A model generated the notes under the pieces. It made no database searches and had not been told where the DNA came from. It was given only the letters and a program-made list of their open reading frames with translations. This document shows, in pieces, positions 26,819 through 33,111 of a stretch of DNA of 33,111 bases. Location of the stretch: assembly GCF_030730205.1 (NCBI RefSeq), contig NZ_JANQVQ010000030.1, forward strand, positions 33,003 through 66,113, written 5' to 3'. The stretch is from Paraglaciecola sp. Lineage in GTDB: Bacteria > Pseudomonadota > Gammaproteobacteria > Enterobacterales > Alteromonadaceae. How positions within the stretch are numbered: the first letter of the stretch is position 1; each line of letters opens with the position of its first letter. A program made the position numbers and the translations under genes.

Positions 26819-27781
26819 CTACGGCGTTGTGGGCCCATCTAAATTGAGGACTTCGCGCATTCGCTGTTGTACCACCTCAACTAACAAATCAGGTTGAAAC
26901 TTTGAGATAAACCGATTACAGCCAACTTTTTCCACCATCGCTTCATTAAAACTACCACTTAAGGATGTGTTTAAAGCAATAAATAGATCGCTCATACGGG
27001 GGTCTTGACGCACCTCGGCGGTTAAGCGATACCCATCCATTTCGGGCATTTCGGCGTCTGTGAACATCATAAGTATTTCATCTGTGACCTTTTTACCTTC
27101 ATCAGCCCATTGTCGGAGTTTATTTAGGGCTTTTAAACCGTCTTTTTCTTCAATGATGACAATACCAAGTTGCTGCAACGTTTCTCTTATTTGCCAACGG
27201 GCTGTGGCTGAATCATCTACTATCAAGACTTTTTTGCCTTTCAAATGTTTAGAGACAGGATCATCAAGAATGTCGGCAGAGATAGACGTATCGTATTCAA
27301 TGATTTCTGCGAGTACTTTCTCAACGTCAATAATTTCAACTAATTCTCGCTTACCTTCGATATCGACTTGGGTAATAGCTGTTAAGTAATTGTTTTTCCC
27401 TGCTGTTGTCGGAGGAGGCTGTATATTGCTCCAAGACGTATTAATAATGTTCATAATTTGGCCGATTAAAAAGCCTTGAACACTACGATTGTATTCGGTG
27501 ATGATCACATTGCCTGGCTGGTAGTCATCTTTACCACCCATCTTGATAGCTGCGCGTAAATCGATAATGGGAATTGAAGCGCCTCTATAATTAGTGACAC
27601 CTTTTAAATTAGCGTGAGAGCCCGGCAAATGATTTAGTGAGGGCACGGTGATCACTTCGCGTACTTTAAACACGTTTAGCGCAAAAGTGTGCCTTGTTCC
27701 TAATTTAAACATCAATAATTCTAGTCGATTCTCGCCCACTAACTGGGTTCTTAAATCAATTGATGCTAATAACTCTGACAT
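26819..27781 (-). CDS. cheV: Chemotaxis coupling protein CheV
   Basis: CheV links chemoreceptors to the CheA kinase and can be phosphorylated to adapt signalling. The 320-residue protein has a CheW-like domain (about 15-165) followed by a receiver domain (about 183-310). The acidic pocket is D189/D190 in VLIVDDS, the phosphoacceptor D242 in MFTDAEMPEMDGYRL, and the conserved lysine K294 in FISKFQPD. A CheW domain fused to a receiver is diagnostic. It stands alone here, with no other chemotaxis gene in the window, which is common for cheV. Confidence 0.92.
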   Translation of the reverse strand: MSELLASIDLRTQLVGENRLELLMFKLGTRHTFALNVFKVREVITVPSLNHLPGSHANLKGVTNYRGASIPIIDLRAAIKMGGKDDYQPGNVIITEYNRSVQGFLIGQIMNIINTSWSNIQPPPTTAGKNNYLTAITQVDIEGKRELVEIIDVEKVLAEIIEYDTSISADILDDPVSKHLKGKKVLIVDDSATARWQIRETLQQLGIVIIEEKDGLKALNKLRQWADEGKKVTDEILMMFTDAEMPEMDGYRLTAEVRQDPRMSDLFIALNTSLSGSFNEAMVEKVGCNRFISKFQPDLLVEVVQQRMREVLNLDGPTTP

Positions 27782-28047
27782 ATTTTTCCACCATCGAATT
27801 CGCTGATGCCTAATAGTAATCGAATATTAAGCTACATTCTCATTAATAAATAGTAGCCACTGATTTCACAATTTACCTAATAGTTTCATGGACCACGCCA
27901 CAACATTCACACAATGAATATTGAAAATGAAATATATACTCTTCCTGTATACCTTATTTTTGACATAGGATGTTTTCAACGCGGAGAGCTTCGCAACGTG
28001 AATCAGCTCTCCAAGCTGTTTAACCCTACTATTAAAGGACCATCCTT
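27782..28047 (+). other. Divergent region and aceA leader with hairpin
   Basis: This 266-base gap separates cheV from aceA. An inverted repeat GGAGAGCT (27983-27990) / AGCTCTCC (28005-28012) lies 35 bases before the aceA ATG, without a following T run. It could be an RNA leader structure or a protein-binding site. AT-rich stretches (TATACT near 27951, TATACC near 27960) could hold promoters, but I cannot assign a clear -35/-10 pair. Confidence 0.4.
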
Positions 28048-29649
28048 ATGTCACAATATCAACAAGATATGGCTACAGTTGAGAAATTAGTTTCTGAACA
28101 AAACGGTACGTGGAATGCAATTAGCCCTACGTATGCAGCTCGTATGAAAATGCAAAACCGATTTAAAACAGGTCTGGACATTGCTAAATATACCGCTGCT
28201 ATTATGCGTAAAGACATGGCTGATTATGATCAAGATTCTGCCAAGTACACCCAGTCACTAGGATGCTGGCACGGTTTTATTGGTCAACAAAAAATGTTGG
28301 CGGTTAAAAAACACCATGGCACAACAGACAAACGTTATTTATATCTTTCTGGTTGGATGGTTGCAGCTCTGCGTTCTGAATTTGGTCCTTTGCCTGACCA
28401 ATCTATGCACGAAAAAACCACTGTGCCAGCCTTGATTGAAGAGCTGTACACTTTTTTACGTCAAGCCGACGCTCGTGAAATTGGTGAATTGTTTAAACAG
28501 TTAGATAAAGCACCCGAAAATTCCGCTGAATATGACGATGTTTTAGCAAAGATAGAAAACTATCAAACTCATGTGGTGCCAATTATTGCTGATATTGATG
28601 CAGGTTTTGGTAACGAAGAGGCTACATATTTACTCGCTAAAAAAATGATTGAAGCGGGTGCATGTTGTATACAAATTGAAAATCAGGTATCTGATGCGAA
28701 ACAATGTGGTCACCAAGACGGCAAAGTCACTGTTCCTCACGAAGACTTTTTAGCAAAAATTAACGCCGTACGTTATGCATTTTTAGAACTTGGTGTAGAT
28801 GATGGGGTGATTGTTGCTCGCACAGATTCACTAGGCGCTGGCTTGACGCAAAAAATTCCGGTGTCACAAAGTGCTGGCGATTTGGCCGCTCAGTACAATA
28901 GCTTTTTAGAAACATCGAAAGTGAATTCTGTGGCCGATCTTAATGAAGGCGATTCGGTATTAAAACAAAACGGAGAACTTGTTAAGCCAGTGCGCTTGCC
29001 TAATGGTCTGTACAAATTTAAAGACAACAGTGGTTTTGATCGCGTTGTACTGGATTGCATTACCTCTTTACAAAATGGTGCGGATTTACTGTGGATCGAA
29101 ACTGAAAAACCGCATGTGGGTCAAATTGGAGACATGGTACGTGCTATAAGAAAGACAATTCCAAATGCAAAACTGGTCTATAACAACTCACCTTCATTCA
29201 ACTGGACACTAAACTTCCGCCAGCAGATCTTTGATTTATGGTTAGAAGAAGGGAAAGACGTAAGCGCTTACAAACGTGATGCCTTAATGTCTTCAAGCTA
29301 TGACGATTCTGAGTTAGCTATTGTAGCTGATACCAAAATCAGAACCTTCCAAGCTGATGCGGCTCGAGAAGCTGGTATTTTCCATCATTTGATTACCTTG
29401 CCGACCTACCACACTGCAGCACTGTCTACTGACACCTTAGCAAAAGGGTACTTTGGTGAAGAAGGTATGTTGGCTTATGTGAAAGGCGTACAACGTCAAG
29501 AAATTCGCCAAGGTTTAGCTTGCGTTAAACATCAAGCAATGGCGGGTTCTAATTTAGGTGATGATCACAAAGAATACTTTTCTGGTGAACAAGCCCTTAA
29601 GGCCTCAGGCAAAGACAACACCATGAATCAGTTTGACATGATCGCTTAA
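28048..29649 (+). CDS. aceA: Isocitrate lyase
   Basis: Isocitrate lyase splits isocitrate into succinate and glyoxylate, the first step of the glyoxylate bypass. The 533-residue protein is of the long form seen in Pseudomonas and Colwellia, about 100 residues longer than E. coli AceA (434). Catalytic K218-Q-C220-G-H222 lies in DAKQCGHQDGK; the E. coli motif is KKCGH. Mg2+-binding D182 and D184 are in ADIDAGFG. The insert after residue 280 (SFLETSKVNSVADLNEGDSV) accounts for much of the extra length. AAAGGA precedes the ATG. A terminator follows the gene. Malate synthase G and a LysR regulator are just downstream. Confidence 0.96.
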   Translation: MSQYQQDMATVEKLVSEQNGTWNAISPTYAARMKMQNRFKTGLDIAKYTAAIMRKDMADYDQDSAKYTQSLGCWHGFIGQQKMLAVKKHHGTTDKRYLYLSGWMVAALRSEFGPLPDQSMHEKTTVPALIEELYTFLRQADAREIGELFKQLDKAPENSAEYDDVLAKIENYQTHVVPIIADIDAGFGNEEATYLLAKKMIEAGACCIQIENQVSDAKQCGHQDGKVTVPHEDFLAKINAVRYAFLELGVDDGVIVARTDSLGAGLTQKIPVSQSAGDLAAQYNSFLETSKVNSVADLNEGDSVLKQNGELVKPVRLPNGLYKFKDNSGFDRVVLDCITSLQNGADLLWIETEKPHVGQIGDMVRAIRKTIPNAKLVYNNSPSFNWTLNFRQQIFDLWLEEGKDVSAYKRDALMSSSYDDSELAIVADTKIRTFQADAAREAGIFHHLITLPTYHTAALSTDTLAKGYFGEEGMLAYVKGVQRQEIRQGLACVKHQAMAGSNLGDDHKEYFSGEQALKASGKDNTMNQFDMIA

Positions 29650-29667
29650 TTTCTTAGCACTTATTTT

Positions 29668-29702
29668 GATAGCGAGCGACTCATAGCTCGCTATCATTTT
29701 TA
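29668..29702 (+). terminator. Terminator after aceA
   Basis: A ten-base perfect stem GATAGCGAGC / GCTCGCTATC (29668-29677, 29686-29695) encloses eight bases and is followed by ATTTTTA. It separates aceA from the LysR gene, so the glyoxylate genes are not one simple operon. The remainder of the gap up to 29903 is AT-rich with no ORF. Confidence 0.85.
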
Positions 29703-29897
29703 TTTATTATTTCTACTCTCGCCATTCAATCTATCGCTCATTAATCTTTTGCTTCCTCACACAGAACATTTTTCAAATCAAACTTAAACTATTGTTTTTA
29801 ATAAAGTTAATTAAACCAATGAAAATTACTATTTTTACTGGTAATCCTTATCTAGACTAGTAGAATTCATCAACTAAATACTAAACTACGGAGCATC

Positions 29898-29903
29898 ATG
29901 TAA
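29898..29903 (+). promoter_or_regulatory. Start-stop codon pair before the LysR gene
   Basis: ATG-TAA lies immediately before the LysR ATG, so the sequence reads ATGTAAATG. GGAG at 29890-29893 is well spaced (four bases) for the first ATG and less so (ten bases) for the real start. Such a minimal ORF could slow initiation; this is inference. Confidence 0.35.
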
Positions 29904-30842
29904 ATGAATATAGCTAAAATAGACTTAAATTTGCTGGTTTATCTCGATGTTTTGCTCAGAGAAGGCAGTGTCACCAAAGCAGCAAATCATCTGAGTATCA
30001 CTCAACCTGCAATGAGCAATGGTTTAAAACGTTTGCGTGATGTGTTTAAAGACCCTTTACTGGTGCGTACCAGCGACGGCATGACTCCCACTAAACGCGC
30101 CGCAGAACTTCAGCCGATTATCCGAGATGTGCTGTCTAAATTGGAGTCGGCGATTCAACCCGAAACTGAATTTACCCCGCAAACCAGTACCCGAACATTC
30201 CGCATCATGGCCAGTGACTACGCCGAGTCGACTTTATTACTCGAAGTTATTCGTCGCTTAAGTGTATTTGCACCTCATATTACCTTAGATTTAATTACAC
30301 CAAGCGATGTCACCTTCCATGATGTTGAACAAGGCCGGGTAGACATGGCAATTAATCGCTTTGAAGAATTACCTTTGTCCTTCCATCAAAAAGTGATTTG
30401 GTACGATAGTTTTTCTTGTGTTGTAAAAAGTGACAACCCGATTGTTAAGCAGTTTGACTTAAATAACTATTTGGGCAGTCGCCATATCTGGGTGAGTAAA
30501 ACAGGCTTTGGAGTGGGCGTAGGCATAGATCCTACCGAAGTACAAAAACTTGGTTGGGTAGACGCAGAGTTAACTAAAATCGGCAAAAAACGAGATATTT
30601 GTGTATTCACTCGCCATTATCATGTGGCGCTGCAGCTGGCAAAGGCACAAAGCTTAGTGGCAACCTTACCTTCAAAAGCCGCTAATCTTTATAAAAATGA
30701 TCCTGAAATGGTGATATTGCCCCCCCCCTTTGACATCCCCCCCATTGCGTTAAAAATGGCGTGGAGCGCACTTTTGCAACATGACGCAGGGCATATTTGG
30801 CTAAGACGGCTCATCACCGATATTGGTGCAGAGCTAAGTTAG
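29904..30842 (+). CDS. LysR family transcriptional regulator
   Basis: A 312-residue regulator. The N-terminal winged helix-turn-helix (about 1-65) contains the LysR-type KIDLNLLVYLDVLLREGSV, KAANHLSITQPAMSNGLKRLR and DPLLVRTSDGMTPT. A periplasmic-binding-protein-like effector domain follows (about 95-305). The N-terminus resembles the NodD/LeuO-type branch. It lies between the isocitrate lyase and malate synthase G genes, so control of glyoxylate metabolism is a reasonable guess, supported by a T-N11-A inverted repeat before the malate synthase gene. Codons 273-281 contain runs of nine and seven C residues (30720-30728 and 30737-30743). Confidence 0.92.
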   Translation: MNIAKIDLNLLVYLDVLLREGSVTKAANHLSITQPAMSNGLKRLRDVFKDPLLVRTSDGMTPTKRAAELQPIIRDVLSKLESAIQPETEFTPQTSTRTFRIMASDYAESTLLLEVIRRLSVFAPHITLDLITPSDVTFHDVEQGRVDMAINRFEELPLSFHQKVIWYDSFSCVVKSDNPIVKQFDLNNYLGSRHIWVSKTGFGVGVGIDPTEVQKLGWVDAELTKIGKKRDICVFTRHYHVALQLAKAQSLVATLPSKAANLYKNDPEMVILPPPFDIPPIALKMAWSALLQHDAGHIWLRRLITDIGAELS

Positions 30843-30881
30843 AGTTAGGGCCACCACCTTCATTCACAATAAAAATACTTA

Positions 30882-30915
30882 TTATGCTTAGCATAAATTA
30901 AACAATATAGCATAA
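30882..30915 (+). promoter_or_regulatory. Candidate operator before malate synthase G
   Basis: The perfect inverted repeat TTATGC-TTA-GCATAA (30882-30896) fits the T-N11-A LysR-box form. The octamer TAGCATAA occurs at 30889-30896 and again at 30908-30915, a 19-base period, close to two helical turns. The cluster is 45-75 bases before the gene. It may be bound by the LysR protein encoded just upstream. Confidence 0.45.
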
Positions 30916-30947
30916 CTTGCATAGTATGGACTTAGGGTAACCACAAG

Positions 30948-30962
30948 ATGAGTACGTCATGA
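30948..30962 (+). other. Four-codon mini-ORF overlapping the malate synthase G start
   Basis: ATG-AGT-ACG-TCA-TGA runs from 30948 to 30962, and its stop overlaps the malate synthase ATG (30959) as ATGA. AGGG at 30934-30937 is ten bases before the mini-ORF but 21 bases before the main start. Translational coupling is possible; alternatively the purine-rich AAGATGAG serves the main start directly. Confidence 0.3.
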
Positions 30963-33111
30963 AAAATTACATCCAGTTTGGCAATATGCACGTTGCGCAA
31001 CAATTACACGAATTTTTAAGTCAAGAAGTATTGCCCAATTCTGGCTTGCTTGAGCCGGTTTTCTGGCAAGGTTTTGAAACGCTGTTAGCGGACATGATCC
31101 CGCAGAACAAACAATTATTGAAAAAAAGAGACTCCTTACAAACATCAATTGATGAATATTGCGTCACGCACAAAACGCCTTCGCTGGCTGACTACAAATC
31201 ATTTTTAACAGATATCGGATATTTGGTGCCAGAGCCAGAGAACTTTTCAATTGGTACGCTTAATGTTGATCCCGAGATCGCCACCATGGCAGGCCCTCAA
31301 CTAGTTGTTCCAATCAACAATGCTCGGTTTGCGATTAATGCCGCTAATGCCCGCTGGGGCAGTTTATATGATGCGATATACGGCTCAGACATCATCGACC
31401 AAGATGAGGGCAAGGCTAAAACGAAAGCGTTTAACCCAACAAGAGGCAAGGCAGTCGTCGCTTATGTCCGCGATTGGCTTGATACCCTGCTCCCGCTTAA
31501 GTCTGGCAGCCATATTGATAGTATTCGCTATGCGCTATCTAACGGTGAGCTAACAGTTTCGCTTAAAGACGGCAGCACAACGACCTTGCAAGCCCCAAGT
31601 CAATTAAAGGGATTTACTGGTAGTTTAACGCAACCCACCGCATTGCTATTTGTGCATAATAATCTGCACTTTGAAATTGATTTTGATGGTGATAAACCCA
31701 ATGCCAGTGGCGACATTGCCAAAATAAAAGATGTCATCGTTGAGGCCGCATTGACCACGATTATGGACTGTGAAGACTCTGTGGCAGCGGTTGATGCCGA
31801 AGACAAAACCCTTGTATATAAAAATTGGCTGGGACTCATTTTAGGCAACCTGTGTGCTGATGTTCAACAAGGTAGCAAAACCTTCACTCGATCACTCAAC
31901 CCAGACCGGGGCTACCGTGACTTTAGCGGTAATCAATTTAGTCTGATGGGGCGAAGCTTGATGTTCATCCGTAACGTCGGACATTTAATGACAAATGACG
32001 CCATATTATATGCAGGCGAACCAGTGCCTGAGGGACTAATGGATGCGGTTATTACCTCTTTGATTGCCAAACACGATTTACTTGACCATGGAAAATATAA
32101 AAACAGCCAAGCGAATAGCATTTATATCGTTAAACCTAAGATGCACGGACCTGAAGAAGTTGCCTTTAGTGACAAGGTATTTGCCAAAGTTGAAGAGATT
32201 TTAGACTTACCTTTAAACACAATAAAAATGGGGATTATGGATGAAGAACGCCGTACGAGTGTTAATTTAAAAGCGTGTATTTATGCCGCCAAAGACCGTG
32301 CGGTGTTCATTAACACCGGTTTTTTAGATAGAACCGGTGACGAGATTCACACCTCTATGTTACTGGGCCCCTTTGCCCCAAAAGCCGAAATAAAAACCAG
32401 ACCTTGGTTGACGGCCTATGAAAAGTTAAACGTAATAAATGGCATGCAAACTGGCATGTCAGGTAAAGCACAAATCGGTAAAGGTATGTGGCCCATTCCT
32501 GACCAAATGGCCAATATGATGCAAGCAAAACTTGGCCATGTTAAATCCGGCGCGAATACCGCTTGGGTGCCCTCCCCTACAGCAGCTGCCTTACATGCAC
32601 TGCACTACCATAAAGTGAATGTATTTAACCAACGAGCACAACTTGAACTAGCCAGTGAAGGGATGCTCGACGCCATACTCGATATACCATTGCTTGATCC
32701 TAAAGTGGTGCTCGATGAAATTACCATTCAGCAGGAATTAGACAACAATGTTCAAGGAATTTTAGGTTACGTAGTGCGCTGGGTAAATCAAGGTGTTGGT
32801 TGCTCAAAAGTACCTGACATTAATAATGTAGGCTTAATGGAAGACCGTGCCACATTGCGCATATCAAGCCAACATATTGCTAATTGGCTCGAACATAAGA
32901 TCGTATCAGATGAGCAAGTAAACGCTTCGATGTTAAAAATGGCAGCACTGGTAGATAAGCAAAATGCCAATGATCCAGAGTACATTGCAATGACCGACAA
33001 CATTGAAAACTCTATAGCCTTCGAAGCCGCCAAAGAATTGATATTTAAGGGAAAAGAACAGCCTAATGGTTACACAGAGCCGGTGCTGCATGCCAAGCGA
33101 AGAGAGATGAA
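30959..33111 (+). CDS. glcB: Malate synthase G (cut by the window end)
   Basis: Malate synthase G condenses glyoxylate with acetyl-CoA to malate, completing the glyoxylate bypass. 717 codons are visible with no stop. E. coli GlcB has 723 residues, so only a few are missing. MDCEDS is at 269-274, and GIMDEERR (425-432) carries the Mg2+ ligand glutamate. FLDRTGDEIHTSM (from 455) carries D457, and MEDRATLRISSQ (from 627) carries the catalytic base D629. The ATG at 30959 gives the family start. The insertion domain after residue 130 distinguishes isoform G from AceB (isoform A). It follows the LysR gene by 116 bases and lies near aceA; no aceK is seen. Confidence 0.96.
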   Translation, partial: MKNYIQFGNMHVAQQLHEFLSQEVLPNSGLLEPVFWQGFETLLADMIPQNKQLLKKRDSLQTSIDEYCVTHKTPSLADYKSFLTDIGYLVPEPENFSIGTLNVDPEIATMAGPQLVVPINNARFAINAANARWGSLYDAIYGSDIIDQDEGKAKTKAFNPTRGKAVVAYVRDWLDTLLPLKSGSHIDSIRYALSNGELTVSLKDGSTTTLQAPSQLKGFTGSLTQPTALLFVHNNLHFEIDFDGDKPNASGDIAKIKDVIVEAALTTIMDCEDSVAAVDAEDKTLVYKNWLGLILGNLCADVQQGSKTFTRSLNPDRGYRDFSGNQFSLMGRSLMFIRNVGHLMTNDAILYAGEPVPEGLMDAVITSLIAKHDLLDHGKYKNSQANSIYIVKPKMHGPEEVAFSDKVFAKVEEILDLPLNTIKMGIMDEERRTSVNLKACIYAAKDRAVFINTGFLDRTGDEIHTSMLLGPFAPKAEIKTRPWLTAYEKLNVINGMQTGMSGKAQIGKGMWPIPDQMANMMQAKLGHVKSGANTAWVPSPTAAALHALHYHKVNVFNQRAQLELASEGMLDAILDIPLLDPKVVLDEITIQQELDNNVQGILGYVVRWVNQGVGCSKVPDINNVGLMEDRATLRISSQHIANWLEHKIVSDEQVNASMLKMAALVDKQNANDPEYIAMTDNIENSIAFEAAKELIFKGKEQPNGYTEPVLHAKRREM

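Overview
This looks like a chromosomal window from a marine gammaproteobacterium of the Alteromonadales, probably Alteromonadaceae (Glaciecola/Paraglaciecola-like). That placement rests on gene order, moderate-to-low GC and protein similarity judged by eye; no search was run. I see no insertion sequence, phage gene, tRNA, rRNA or CRISPR array.

Layout. (1) 47-7736, minus strand: yebG behind a perfect LexA box, then the Fe-S cluster assembly operon iscR-iscS-iscU-iscA-hscB-hscA-fdx, preceded by cysE and trmJ. Two abutting type-1-like IscR sites sit in front of iscR. iscX, which follows fdx in E. coli, is missing. (2) 8029-8802, plus strand: suhB. (3) 8860-11769, minus: a large M16 (pitrilysin/insulinase) metallopeptidase that is probably a lipoprotein. 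(4) 11949-17568, minus: queA-tgt-yajC-secD-secF, the usual queuosine/Sec accessory cluster. (5) 17569-18821: a candidate small RNA ending in an orphan plus-strand terminator, then two minus-strand genes (YqhA-like membrane protein and a DUF6471 protein). (6) 18822-23879, plus: a tight operon of the YjfI-J-K-L-M-C type with a TVGYGD potassium channel inserted between the PspA-like gene and the yjfK-like gene. A rhomboid protease and a VC0807-like membrane protein follow on the same strand. (7) 25404-27781, minus: alkaline phosphatase and the chemotaxis coupler cheV. (8) 28048-33111, plus: the glyoxylate bypass, with isocitrate lyase, a LysR regulator and malate synthase G (cut by the window end a few residues short).

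How the genes work together. The first block supplies Fe-S clusters: CysE commits serine to cysteine, IscS takes sulfur from cysteine, IscU is the scaffold, HscA/HscB release the cluster, and IscA and ferredoxin assist. IscR closes the feedback loop through the sites seen here. The yajC-secD-secF block drives the late steps of protein export. The last block lets the cell grow on acetate or fatty acids.

The region most worth attention is 18.8-23.9 kb. A PspA/ESCRT-III-like membrane remodeller, a gated K+ channel, a DUF350 membrane protein, a secreted lipoprotein and a glutathionylspermidine-synthetase-like ATP-grasp ligase are packed into one transcription unit. The parts are known as domain families and the core cluster exists in E. 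coli (yjfIJKLMC), but to my knowledge its biochemical function is not established. The combination suggests an envelope or ion-stress system with a peptide- or polyamine-type ligation step.
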